From Streptomyces sp. Edi2 (GTDB lineage: Bacteria > Actinomycetota > Actinomycetes > Streptomycetales > Streptomycetaceae): DNA of 64,000 bases. The stretch is from assembly GCF_040253635.1 (NCBI RefSeq), contig NZ_JBEJGX010000003.1:4551501-4615500 (forward strand). Reading direction: 5' to 3'. Position numbers and translations under genes: made by a program. The notes under the pieces are model-generated. The model saw nothing but the letters and a program-made list of their open reading frames with translations. It had not been told where the DNA came from and did no database searches. Shown piece after piece: positions 29,383 to 37,965 of this stretch. The first letter of the stretch is position 1, and the number at the start of each line of letters is the position of its first letter.

Positions 29383-30858
29383 GTGCCGAACGCCAACAAT
29401 GACCTCCCCGCCCCGACCGCCGAGCGGACCCCGCTGTCGACGAACGCGCTGAACCATGTGCAGCGGCGCGCTGTGAGCGAGCTGCTGAGGGTGTCGCCCG
29501 TCGCGGATGACCTGGCCCGTCGCTTCCAGGAGGCCGGGTTCACGCTTGCCCTGGTCGGCGGCTCGGTCCGGGATGCCCTGCTGGGCCGGCTCGGCAATGA
29601 CCTCGACTTCACCACCGATGCCCGGCCCGAGGACGTCCTGAAGATCGTCCGGCCGTGGGCGGACGCGGTCTGGGAGGTCGGCATCGCCTTCGGGACGGTC
29701 GGCTGCAAGAAGGAGTCGTTCGACATCGAGGTCACGACCTACCGGTCCGAGGCGTACGACCGCACCTCCCGCAAGCCCGAGGTGTCGTACGGCGACTCCA
29801 TCGAGCAAGACCTGGTGCGCCGGGACTTCACGGTGAACGCTATGGCGGTGCTGCTGCCGCAGAAGGAGTTCGTCGACCCGCACGACGGACTGGAGGACCT
29901 GGCCGCGCGCGTGCTGCGTACGCCGGGGACGCCGGAGGAGTCCTTCTCCGATGACCCGCTGCGGATGATGCGCGCGGCCCGCTTCGCCGCCCAGCTGGAC
30001 TTCACGGTGGCCCCGGAGGTCGTCGCCGCGATGAAGGCGATGTCGGACCGCATCGAGATCGTCTCCGCGGAGCGCGTACGGGACGAGCTGAACAAACTGA
30101 TCCTCTCGGCACACCCCCGCGAGGGGCTGCGGCTGCTCGTCGACGCGGGCCTGGCCGACAAGGTTCTGCCGGAGCTGCCCGCGCTGCGGCTGGAAAGTGA
30201 CGAGCATCACCGTCACAAGGACGTCTACGAGCACTCGCTAACGGTCCTGGAACAGGCGATCGACCTCGAGGAGGACGGTCCCGATCTTGTGCTGCGGCTG
30301 GCGGCCCTCCTGCACGACATCGGCAAGCCCAGGACGCGGCGCTTCGAGAAGGACGGCCGGGTCTCCTTCCATCACCACGAGGTGGTGGGCGCGAAGATGA
30401 CCAAGAAGCGGATGACCGCCCTGAAGTACTCCAACGACATGGTCAAGGACGTCTCGCGTCTGGTGGAGCTGCATCTGCGGTTCCACGGTTACGGGACGGG
30501 CGAGTGGACGGACTCCGCCGTCCGGCGGTATGTACGGGACGCCGGTCCGCAGCTGAAGCGGCTCCACAAGCTGACCCGCTCGGACTGCACTACGCGCAAC
30601 AAGCGCAAGGCCAGTGCCCTGTCGCGCGCCTACGACGGGCTTGAGGAGCGCATTGCGCGGCTGCAGGAACAGGAAGAACTGGAAGCGATCCGCCCGGACC
30701 TGGACGGCAACGACATCATGCAGATCCTGGGCATCCGCCCGGGGCCCGAGGTCGGCAAGGCCTACAAGCAGATGCTGGAGATCCGGCTGGAGCGCGGGCC
30801 GATGGAGCGGGACGAGGCGATCGCCGCTCTGAAGGAGTGGTGGGCCACCCAGGGCTGA
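29383..30858 (+). CDS. CCA tRNA nucleotidyltransferase
   Basis: A 491-residue class II nucleotidyltransferase that adds or repairs the CCA 3' end of tRNA. The catalytic core is LVGGSVRDALLGR with DLDFTTDA at about 57-80, followed by an ERVRDELNKLI segment. An HD domain has LLHDIGKP near 308-316. GTG start at the beginning of VPNANNDLPAP. The gene is often named pcnA or cca in actinobacteria. A parS copy starts one base after its stop codon. Confidence 0.94.
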   Translation: MPNANNDLPAPTAERTPLSTNALNHVQRRAVSELLRVSPVADDLARRFQEAGFTLALVGGSVRDALLGRLGNDLDFTTDARPEDVLKIVRPWADAVWEVGIAFGTVGCKKESFDIEVTTYRSEAYDRTSRKPEVSYGDSIEQDLVRRDFTVNAMAVLLPQKEFVDPHDGLEDLAARVLRTPGTPEESFSDDPLRMMRAARFAAQLDFTVAPEVVAAMKAMSDRIEIVSAERVRDELNKLILSAHPREGLRLLVDAGLADKVLPELPALRLESDEHHRHKDVYEHSLTVLEQAIDLEEDGPDLVLRLAALLHDIGKPRTRRFEKDGRVSFHHHEVVGAKMTKKRMTALKYSNDMVKDVSRLVELHLRFHGYGTGEWTDSAVRRYVRDAGPQLKRLHKLTRSDCTTRNKRKASALSRAYDGLEERIARLQEQEELEAIRPDLDGNDIMQILGIRPGPEVGKAYKQMLEIRLERGPMERDEAIAALKEWWATQG

Positions 30859-30859
30859 T

Positions 30860-30873
30860 GTTTCACGTGAAAC
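30860..30873. promoter_or_regulatory. parS site 7
   Basis: Exact parS directly after the CCA-transferase stop; first of three within 70 bases. Confidence 0.92.
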
Positions 30874-30891
30874 CGGGGGCGCGAACCCTGT

Positions 30892-30905
30892 GTTTCACGT
30901 GAAAC
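30892..30905. promoter_or_regulatory. parS site 8
   Basis: Exact parS, second of the cluster of three; centre-to-centre spacing to site 7 is 32 bases and to site 9 is 24 bases. Confidence 0.92.
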
Positions 30906-30940
30906 GTAGGGCGGTGTTTCACGTGAAACACCGCCCTACG
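30905..30940. terminator. 36-base perfect palindrome centred on parS site 9
   Basis: Every base of the left half pairs with the right half, with the parS core at the centre (30916-30929). It lies between the convergent CCA-transferase and small membrane protein genes. As RNA it would form an 18-pair hairpin in either direction, so it may act both as ParB site and as bidirectional terminator. Confidence 0.7.
30916..30929. promoter_or_regulatory. parS site 9
   Basis: Exact parS at the centre of the 36-base palindrome. Confidence 0.92.
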
Positions 30941-30965
30941 ACGTATCCGAGGCGCTTGCCGCGCG

Positions 30966-31565
30966 TTACTTGGCCGAGGTCAGGCAGAGCACCATGTGGG
31001 TATCGGACCCCCTGCGCCGGTGCACGTTCTTGGTGTACGCGGACTGAGGTGCCGGGCATACGGACGGGTCCGAGGTGTCATCGTGCACCGCGGCCACCTT
31101 GTACTGGGCCTCCGAGGTGCCGCAATCCACCACCGAAAGGCCATCGTCGAGCGAACTGCTGGACTTCTTCACGCAGTCGCCGACCTCGGCGCTGCTCGCG
31201 TCGTCCATGCTGCTGATCCACGCGACTGCGAGGAAGGCCAGACCGAGGACGGCTCCGATAACCCTCAGGATCGACTTGGGGGAACGGCGCTTGGCGGGCT
31301 GCGGTGGCGGTACGGGAGCTCCGCCTTGCATGAACGGCTGCTGAGGCGGCGCGGGGTAACCAGGCTGAGGCTGTCCGTACGGAGCCTGCGGCTGCTGGGG
31401 GTAGGCGTATCCGCCCTGGGGCTGGCCGTACGGGGCCTGGGGTGCCGGCGGTGCCTGCGGGTACGGGTTCTGCCCGTAGGGCTGTTGCGCGTATGGCTGC
31501 GCGTACGGTGCCTGCCCGTACGGCGCCTGGCCGTATGGCTGCTGGCCCTGAGGCGGCGTCGTCAT
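30966..31565 (-). CDS. Small membrane protein with Pro/Gln/Tyr-rich leader
   Basis: A 199-residue protein. Residues 1-95 are a low-complexity cytoplasmic leader built from YGQxPY, PYAQ and PQQPQAPYG units. One membrane helix follows (SILRVIGAVLGLAFLAVAWI), then an external domain of about 80 residues with four Cys (VGDCVKK, VVDCGTS, DPSVCPAP, VLCLTSAK) that could form two disulfides. It resembles the LppU/SCO3897-like group of actinobacterial proteins, function unknown. ATG start with GGGGGAG. Confidence 0.75.
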   Translation of the reverse strand: MTTPPQGQQPYGQAPYGQAPYAQPYAQQPYGQNPYPQAPPAPQAPYGQPQGGYAYPQQPQAPYGQPQPGYPAPPQQPFMQGGAPVPPPQPAKRRSPKSILRVIGAVLGLAFLAVAWISSMDDASSAEVGDCVKKSSSSLDDGLSVVDCGTSEAQYKVAAVHDDTSDPSVCPAPQSAYTKNVHRRRGSDTHMVLCLTSAK

Positions 31566-31674
31566 GGATCTCCCCCGATATTGATATGTACAGGCTGCTG
31601 TAGGACGCCCGTAAGGTATCCGGTCCGGGCGTCTCGCCGCAGAGCACCGATCACTCGGGGTGTGGGATGCGGGC

Positions 31675-32934
31675 TCAACTGCGCACGAAACGGACCAGCG
31701 CCGCGGTGACCACCGCGTAGAGCGCGGTCACCACACCGAGCAGAGCGATGGAGCGTCCATCGGGAGGCAGCATGAGGGCGGCCACCGCGGCGGCGCCGAC
31801 GAAAGCGGCATTGAAGAGAACGTCGTAGATGGCGAAAATCCGGCCGCGGAAGCCGTCGTCGACCGTCGACTGGACGATGGTGTCGGTGGCGATCTTGGAC
31901 CCTTGGGTGCCGAGGCCGAGCATGAACGCGGCGGCCAGCATCGGACCCGGCAGGAAGAACAGTCCGAGAGACGGCAGCAGTACGGCGCCCATCGCGGCGC
32001 AGCAGGCGATCCAGCCGAGTGCGGTGAGCCGCGCGACGGCCCAGGGTGTGATCACCGCGGCCGCGAAGAAGCCCGCCCCTGACACCCCGACCGTGATCCC
32101 CAGCAGGGCCAAGCCCTCCGCCTCGGTGCTGGACCAGGAGTACCGGCACAGCATCAGCACCGTGACCGTCAGGGCTCCGTAGCAGAAGCGGATCAAGGTC
32201 ATCGCGGTCAGCGCCCGTGCCGCAGCGCGCCGCTCGGCGAGATGGCGCAGCCCGTCCGCAAGTCCCCGCACGGTGCTCAACAGGGCCTCGCGCAGGTGAG
32301 GTTGGAGGCGTGCCGCATCGGGGCCGAGCAATTGCGGCGCCATGCGCAGGGCGGTGAGGGCCGAACAGAAATAGAGGGAGGCGGCGAGCAGCACGACATA
32401 CGCGTCCACATCCGGGCCGGCCAGCCGGATGGCGAACGCGAGCCCGCCACCGGCGGTGGCGGCGAGCGTTCCGGCCGTGGGGGCCAGGGAGTTGGCCATG
32501 ACCAACTGCTCTTCACCGTCGACCACACGCGGGAGCGCGGCCGAGAGCCCCGCCAGGACGAAGCGGTTGACGGCGGTCACGAAGAGGGCCGAGGCGTAGA
32601 AGAGCCAGTCGGGGGCCTGTGACGCGATCAGTGACGCCGTCGCCGTCGCCAGCACCGTGCGCAGCAGATTGCCGTACAGCAGGACCTGACGACGCCGCCA
32701 GCGGTCGAGCAGTACGCCGGTGAACGGCCCGAGGAGGGAGTACGGGAGCAGCAGGATCGCCATGGCGGAGGCGATGGCCGCGGGGGAGGTCTGCTTCTCG
32801 GGCGAGAAGACGACAAAGGCGGCGAGCGCGACCTGGAACACCCCGTCGGCCGCCTGGGAAAGGAGCCGTGCGGCAAGGAGCGAACGGAAGTCGCGTAGCC
32901 GGAGTAATACGCGGAGGTCGCGCACAGCATGCAT
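31675..32934 (-). CDS. MFS transporter
   Basis: A 419-residue protein with about 12 membrane helices, beginning MHAVRDLRVLLRLRDFRSLL. Between helices 2 and 3 it has the MFS motif A-like LDRWRRRQVLLYGN. The substrate is unknown; the family includes drug and metabolite exporters. The ATG with GAGG upstream is preferred over a GTG 15 bases earlier. It is followed on the same strand by the small membrane protein gene; a terminator lies just upstream of its start, after it converges in direction with ino1 transcription read-out. Confidence 0.82.
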   Translation of the reverse strand: MHAVRDLRVLLRLRDFRSLLAARLLSQAADGVFQVALAAFVVFSPEKQTSPAAIASAMAILLLPYSLLGPFTGVLLDRWRRRQVLLYGNLLRTVLATATASLIASQAPDWLFYASALFVTAVNRFVLAGLSAALPRVVDGEEQLVMANSLAPTAGTLAATAGGGLAFAIRLAGPDVDAYVVLLAASLYFCSALTALRMAPQLLGPDAARLQPHLREALLSTVRGLADGLRHLAERRAAARALTAMTLIRFCYGALTVTVLMLCRYSWSSTEAEGLALLGITVGVSGAGFFAAAVITPWAVARLTALGWIACCAAMGAVLLPSLGLFFLPGPMLAAAFMLGLGTQGSKIATDTIVQSTVDDGFRGRIFAIYDVLFNAAFVGAAAVAALMLPPDGRSIALLGVVTALYAVVTAALVRFVRS

Positions 32935-32955
32935 GAGGCACAGCCTCACACAGCC

Positions 32956-32990
32956 CGCAGGCCCCCGGGGGGAATACCCGGGGGCCTGCG
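32956..32990 (-). terminator. Terminator after ino1
   Basis: A stem of 14 pairs (CGCAGGCCCCCGGG against CCCGGGGGCCTGCG) with a 7-base loop, between ino1 and the MFS gene. Confidence 0.8.
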
Positions 32991-33012
32991 CAGGCTAGGT
33001 GCGTCGGGCGTC

Positions 33013-34095
33013 TCAGCGCTCGACTTCGCCGTTGATGAACTTCTCGACGTTCTCCCGTGCCTCGTCGTCGAAGTACTGCACCGGCGGGGACTTCATGAAG
33101 TACGAGGACGCGGAGAGGATCGGGCCGCCGACGCCCCGGTCCTTGGCGATCTTCGCGGCGCGCAGGGCGTCGATGATGACACCCGCGGAGTTCGGGGAGT
33201 CCCAGACCTCGAGCTTGTACTCCAGGTTCAGCGGGACGTCACCGAAGGCGCGGCCCTCGAGGCGGACATAGGCCCACTTGCGGTCGTCCAGCCAGGCTAC
33301 GTAGTCCGAGGGGCCGATGTGGACGTTGTCCTCGCCCAGTTCACGGTCCCGGATCTGGGAGGTGACGGCCTGGGTCTTGGAGATCTTCTTGGACTCCAGG
33401 CGCTCGCGCTCGAGCATGTTCTTGAAGTCCATGTTGCCGCCGACGTTCAGCTGCATCGTGCGGTCCAGGACGACGCCCCGGTCCTCGAAGAGCTTGGCCA
33501 TCACGCGGTGCGTGATCGTGGCGCCGACCTGCGACTTGATGTCGTCACCGACGATCGGGACACCGGCCTCGGTGAACTTGTCCGCCCACTCCTTGGTGCC
33601 GGCGATGAAGACCGGGAGGGCGTTGACGAACGCGACCTTGGCGTCGATGGCGCACTGGGCGTAGTACTTCGCGGCGTCCTCGGAGCCGACAGGGAGGTAG
33701 CAGACCAGGACATCGACCTGCTTGTCCCTGAGGACCTGGACGATGTCGACCGGTGCCTCGGGGGACTCCTCGATGGTCTGGCGGTAGTACTTGCCCAGGC
33801 CGTCGTAGGTGTGGCCACGCTGGACCGTCACGCCCGCGTTGGGCACGTCGCAGATCTTGATGGTGTTGTTCTCGCTGGCGCCGATGGCATCCGCGAGGTC
33901 GAGCCCGACCTTCTTGGCGTCGACGTCAAAGGCCGCCACGAACTCGATGTCACGCACGTGGTAGTCGCCGAACTGCACGTGCATGAGACCGGGCACGCGG
34001 CTCTTCGGGTCGGCGTCCTTGTAGTACTCGACGCCCTGTACCAGCGAGGCGGCGCAGTTGCCCACGCCGACGATGGCTACGCGAACCGAACCCAT
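33013..34095 (-). CDS. ino1: Inositol-3-phosphate synthase
   Basis: A 360-residue NAD-dependent enzyme that converts glucose 6-phosphate to 1L-myo-inositol 3-phosphate, the first step to phosphatidylinositol and mycothiol in actinobacteria. The NAD motif is [10 protein letters not shown] near the start; other conserved parts are [28 protein letters not shown] and [19 protein letters not shown]. The ATG of [10 protein letters not shown] with GGGAG upstream was chosen; 61 codons of open frame upstream are not family-like. It follows the PadR gene by 46 bases. Confidence 0.95.
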   Translation of the reverse strand: MGSVRVAIVGVGNCAASLVQGVEYYKDADPKSRVPGLMHVQFGDYHVRDIEFVAAFDVDAKKVGLDLADAIGASENNTIKICDVPNAGVTVQRGHTYDGLGKYYRQTIEESPEAPVDIVQVLRDKQVDVLVCYLPVGSEDAAKYYAQCAIDAKVAFVNALPVFIAGTKEWADKFTEAGVPIVGDDIKSQVGATITHRVMAKLFEDRGVVLDRTMQLNVGGNMDFKNMLERERLESKKISKTQAVTSQIRDRELGEDNVHIGPSDYVAWLDDRKWAYVRLEGRAFGDVPLNLEYKLEVWDSPNSAGVIIDALRAAKIAKDRGVGGPILSASSYFMKSPPVQYFDDEARENVEKFINGEVER

Positions 34096-34141
34096 TCCGG
34101 TTGCTCCCTGTGTTCTCGATGAGGGCCTGCACAGCAGAGCC

Positions 34142-34822
34142 TCATGTGGTGGTGTCATCGGACGGGTCCGGCCGGGAACCACCCCGGTGCCGGGGCAGGC
34201 CGCCCGTATCTCCTGACTGGTTCTTCTTGTCCTGCGCTGCGGGACCTGGTGCGCGCTGGTCACGCCCGGCGCGCTCACTCTCGATGAGCTCGTTCAGCCA
34301 ACGGACTTCGCGCTCCACGGATTCCATGCCGTGCCGCTGCAGCTCGAGGGTGTAGTCGTCCAGCCGCTCGCGGGACCTGGCCAAGGAGGTACGCATCTTC
34401 TCGAGGCGCTCCTCCAGCCGGCTACGGCGGCCTTCCAGCACACGCATCCTTACGTCCCGAGATGTCTGGCCGAAGAATGCGAAGCGGACGCCGAAGTGCT
34501 CGTCCTCCCATGCGTCCGGTCCGGAGTGGGCGAGCAGCTCCTCGAAGTGTTCTTTGCCCGATGTGGTCAATCGGTAGACGATCTTGGCTCGGCGCCCTGT
34601 CAGTGCCGCGGCCGGTACGCCCTCCGTAGCGCCCTCTGTCTCCTCGGTGAGCCAGCCGCTCGCGACCAGCGCCTTGAGACAGGGGTAGAGGGTGCCGTAG
34701 CTGAACGCGCGGAAGACCCCGAGCGAGGTGTTGAGCCGTTTTCGCAGCTCATAGCCGTGCATCGGGGATTCGCGGAGCAGGCCGAGGACGGCGAACTCGA
34801 GGATGCCGGAACGTCTGCTCAT
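34142..34822 (-). CDS. PadR family transcriptional regulator
   Basis: A 226-residue regulator with an N-terminal winged helix ([25 protein letters not shown], then [17 protein letters not shown]) and a C-terminal coiled-coil dimerisation region ([23 protein letters not shown], then [13 protein letters not shown]). The ATG is preceded by GGAGG. The pairing of a PadR gene with ino1 is conserved in actinobacteria, including mycobacteria. A perfect inverted repeat 41 bases upstream is probably its own operator, so it may also control ino1 from the same transcript. Confidence 0.9.
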   Translation of the reverse strand: MSRRSGILEFAVLGLLRESPMHGYELRKRLNTSLGVFRAFSYGTLYPCLKALVASGWLTEETEGATEGVPAAALTGRRAKIVYRLTTSGKEHFEELLAHSGPDAWEDEHFGVRFAFFGQTSRDVRMRVLEGRRSRLEERLEKMRTSLARSRERLDDYTLELQRHGMESVEREVRWLNELIESERAGRDQRAPGPAAQDKKNQSGDTGGLPRHRGGSRPDPSDDTTT

Positions 34823-35183
34823 CCTCCGCCTCCTAGGTCCTGTGCGTTCTTTATGCCGTACTGATGTATCGACTCGATACATCCAGACGATAGATCGGTC
34901 GCCCGGGCTGAACAAGTGGGGGGACGGTGAACGGCATCACATCACCGAATCGTTCTCATCAACCTGACTGATTTGGAGTGAATTTCAACACTGGGCAGGT
35001 TTTGGCCGTGCGTAGTCTGTGCGGCATGCAGACCGCCGGGAACCGTGGGCCGATATCTGGCGTCCCCATCCTCGGTGTAGTGCGGCTCGCGCCTCAGGAG
35101 CGAGCCGTACATCGGGGGGACCTGAAGTCAATTGCCGCCTTCAGGCGACGAGATAGCGCGCCTGCCCGAGGAGTATTCGTTCC
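34823..35183. other. Divergent PadR-PBP intergenic region
   Basis: 361 bases between divergent genes. It holds the PadR inverted repeat at 34863-34883. A -10-like TAGTCT near 35013-35018 might serve the PBP gene, but without a convincing -35 partner. I see no further gene. Confidence 0.5.
34863..34883. promoter_or_regulatory. PadR operator candidate
   Basis: A perfect inverted repeat of 9-base arms, GATGTATCG and CGATACATC, around ACT. It carries the ATGT/ACAT ends typical of PadR sites and lies just upstream of the PadR start codon. Autorepression is inferred. Confidence 0.7.
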
Positions 35184-37844
35184 ATGAGCGAGCACCGTCG
35201 CAAACCGCCACAGCCGCAGAGTGGCGGACGTGCCGCGGCCCGACGCGCCGCACCGCAGCCACCGGGGCGTCGTGCCGCCTCTCCGCGTGGCTCCGCTGCC
35301 GATCCTGCCTCCCACTCCACGCCGACCGGTCATGAGCCGCAGCAAGGAGGGCGCGCCGAAGCCCGTAGAGCTGCCCAGCGCGGCGGCCGCCGGCGGACGA
35401 CCGATGCCTCCGCGACGGCTGCCGGTGGCGGCGCCGGCGGCCGTGGTGGCGGAGGCCGGCGCGGTGGCGGGGGCGGAGGCCCCGAGGGAGGCCGCGGACG
35501 CGGCAGTGGGAAGCCTGCGAAGAAGCGTCTGATCGACTACCCGCGTGCCAACCGTGTCGGGTGGCGGCGCTTTGTTCCCTCCTGGAAACAGGTCACCAGC
35601 CTGTGTGTCGGTTTCATAGGGCTGATCGTGGGGGCCTCCGGCGTCGCGCTGGCCCTGGTACAGGTTCCTGACGAGAGCCTGGCCGCCAAGTCGCAGAACA
35701 ACGTCTACCTCTGGGCCAATGGCAAGGTCATGGCGCGCGACGGTGAGACAAACCGGCAGAACGTCACGATCAATGAGATTCCGCGGTCGATGCAGAACGC
35801 GGCGATCGCCGCGGAGAACGCCTCATTCCGCCACGACTCGGGCGTGGACCCGATGGGCATCGCACGTGCGGTGTTCAACATGGCCAAGGGTGGTGAGACC
35901 CAGGGCGGCTCGACCATCACCCAGCAGTACGTGAAGAACGCGATGCTGAGCCAGCAGCAGACCCTTGACCGCAAGTTCAAGGAGCTGTTCATCGCGATCA
36001 AGGTCGGCTGGTCGAAGGACAAGGACGAAATCCTTCAGGGGTATCTGAACACCAGCTACTACGGTCGCGGGGCCTACGGCATCCAGGCAGCGGCGCAGGC
36101 GTACTACGGAGTGGACGCCGCCAAGCTGGACGCGAACCAGAGCGCCTTCCTGGCCACCGTGCTCAAGGGCGCGGACCTGTATGACCCCGCGGGCGGCACC
36201 AGCCCGGGGGCCACGCGGGCGGCGAACACCGCGCGTGCCAAGGCCCGGTGGTCCTGGATCCTCGACCGCGAGGTCGAGAACCACCTCCTGTCGAAGGCGC
36301 AGCGGGACAAGTACCGGAACCATTTCCCCACACCACACCTGCCGAAGCCGGTGGCCAGCAAGAGCGGCCAGATCGGCTACATGATGGACACCGCGAAGAA
36401 GTACGTGCTGAAGCACGCGGGTCTCAGTGAGGCGCAGTTCGACAAGGGCGGCTACACGATCCGGACGACCTTCGACGCGAAGAAGACCAATGCGCTCGAG
36501 GGTGCGGTCAAGAAGGTCAACAAGCGCTATATCGACCCCAAGAAGCGTGCCAAGGACAAATACGTCCAGTTCGGTGGCGCCTCCGTGGTGCCGGGTGACG
36601 GCAAGATCGTCGCCCTGTACGGCGGTGAGGGGTACGACAAGGGACACTTCAGCAACAACGCCGACACCTTCGGCGTACCGGTCGGCTCGACCTGGAAGCC
36701 GTTCGTGCTCGCCGCGGGGATGAAGTACGGCACGGCCAGGAGTAACGGTCCGATCTCACCGGACAGCCGTTACAACGGCGATGACCACCTCAAGGTGAAG
36801 GACGCCCACGGCAACTTCGTGACGAAGCGCGATAACTCGCCCTTCTACCAGGAGAACGAGAGCAACCACCCCTGGGGCTACATCCCCTTGACCAAGGCGA
36901 TGGAACAGTCCGTCAACACTCCGTTCGTGCAGCTCGGCATGGATGTCGGGATGAGCAGGGTCCGGGACATGGCGCAGGCCGCGGGTATCGCGCCGGCCAG
37001 CTTCGACAAGAACCTGAACCCGTCCTTTGCGCTGGGTACCTCCACTCCGAGCGCGATTCGTATGGCCGATGCCTATGCGACCTTCGCCCAGTCGGGACAG
37101 AAGGTGGAGCCGTATTCGGTGACCAAGGTGACGTTCGAGGGTGAGGACCTGCCGGGCTTCGACAAGCCCAAGCAGGAGACGGCGATGGATTCCAACATCG
37201 CCAACAACGTGACCAAGGTGCTGCAGAACGTCATCCAGAACGGCACGGGAAAGCTGGCCAAGCGGCTGGACATGCCGGCGGCGGGCAAGACCGGCACCAC
37301 CGACGAGAACAAGTCGGCCTGGTTCGTCGGCTACACCAAGCAGCTTTCGACGGCCGTCACCATGTTCCGTGAGGACGCGAAGAACCCGCGTCAGCTGTCC
37401 ATGAACGGCGTTGGTGGCTTTGACTCGATCCACGGTGGTGCCCTGCCCACCGAGGTGTGGACCGAGTACATGCTGCAGGCGATGCATGGCGTCACAGGGG
37501 AGCCGTTCCCGGCTGCTACGCCCATCGGGCGACGGGTGGACGAGGCCGGCATGCCGTCTCCGACGCCGACTCCCACGCCGTCGGACACGCCCTCGGAGTC
37601 TCCGTCGGAGACTCCCAGTGACTCCGCTTCGCCGTCCGACAGTCCCAGCGCGAGCCCGACGGACACCTGCTCTCCCTGGGACATCAAGTGCAGGAACAGC
37701 GGCGGGGCCGGTAACGGCGGGGCCAACGGCGGAGGACCGGGCGGAGCCGGCGGACCGGGCGGTGACACCGGAGGCACGACTCCGACACCTGACCCGACGG
37801 ATGCGAACGGTGGCGGAGGCCTCTTCGGCGGCCCCGGCGGCTGA
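35184..37844 (+). CDS. Bifunctional penicillin-binding protein (class A)
   Basis: An 886-residue peptidoglycan glycosyltransferase/transpeptidase. A disordered Arg/Gly-rich cytoplasmic leader of about 130 residues precedes one membrane helix at about 136-158. The glycosyltransferase domain has AENASFRHDSGVD (about 210-222) and GGSTITQQYVKN. The transpeptidase has SxxK as STWK near 501-504, SVN near 575 and KTGTT near 700. The C-terminus is a long Pro/Ser/Thr then Gly-rich tail outside the cell. Glu-Asn replaces the usual Glu-Asp of the first glycosyltransferase motif. Confidence 0.94.
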   Translation: MSEHRRKPPQPQSGGRAAARRAAPQPPGRRAASPRGSAADPASHSTPTGHEPQQGGRAEARRAAQRGGRRRTTDASATAAGGGAGGRGGGGRRGGGGGGPEGGRGRGSGKPAKKRLIDYPRANRVGWRRFVPSWKQVTSLCVGFIGLIVGASGVALALVQVPDESLAAKSQNNVYLWANGKVMARDGETNRQNVTINEIPRSMQNAAIAAENASFRHDSGVDPMGIARAVFNMAKGGETQGGSTITQQYVKNAMLSQQQTLDRKFKELFIAIKVGWSKDKDEILQGYLNTSYYGRGAYGIQAAAQAYYGVDAAKLDANQSAFLATVLKGADLYDPAGGTSPGATRAANTARAKARWSWILDREVENHLLSKAQRDKYRNHFPTPHLPKPVASKSGQIGYMMDTAKKYVLKHAGLSEAQFDKGGYTIRTTFDAKKTNALEGAVKKVNKRYIDPKKRAKDKYVQFGGASVVPGDGKIVALYGGEGYDKGHFSNNADTFGVPVGSTWKPFVLAAGMKYGTARSNGPISPDSRYNGDDHLKVKDAHGNFVTKRDNSPFYQENESNHPWGYIPLTKAMEQSVNTPFVQLGMDVGMSRVRDMAQAAGIAPASFDKNLNPSFALGTSTPSAIRMADAYATFAQSGQKVEPYSVTKVTFEGEDLPGFDKPKQETAMDSNIANNVTKVLQNVIQNGTGKLAKRLDMPAAGKTGTTDENKSAWFVGYTKQLSTAVTMFREDAKNPRQLSMNGVGGFDSIHGGALPTEVWTEYMLQAMHGVTGEPFPAATPIGRRVDEAGMPSPTPTPTPSDTPSESPSETPSDSASPSDSPSASPTDTCSPWDIKCRNSGGAGNGGANGGGPGGAGGPGGDTGGTTPTPDPTDANGGGGLFGGPGG

Positions 37845-37850
37845 CCGACC

Positions 37851-37864
37851 GTTTCACGTGAAAC
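37851..37864. promoter_or_regulatory. parS site 10
   Basis: Exact parS seven bases after the PBP stop codon. Confidence 0.92.
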
Positions 37865-37867
37865 GCG

Positions 37868-37881
37868 GTTTCACGTGAAAC
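37868..37881. promoter_or_regulatory. parS site 11
   Basis: Exact parS only three bases after site 10, the closest pair in the window (centres 17 bases apart). Confidence 0.92.
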
Positions 37882-37892
37882 GAGGAGCCATA

Positions 37893-37926
37893 AAGCCCCC
37901 GCCCGGCTCACGCCGGGCGGGGGCTT
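37893..37926 (+). terminator. Terminator after the PBP gene
   Basis: A 15-pair stem (AAGCCCCCGCCCGGC against GCCGGGCGGGGGCTT) with a TCAC loop, after the parS pair and before the GT87 gene. Confidence 0.85.
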
Positions 37927-37965
37927 CGCCGTGTTCTGCACAGGGGCGTACGGCAGGATGGGGCC

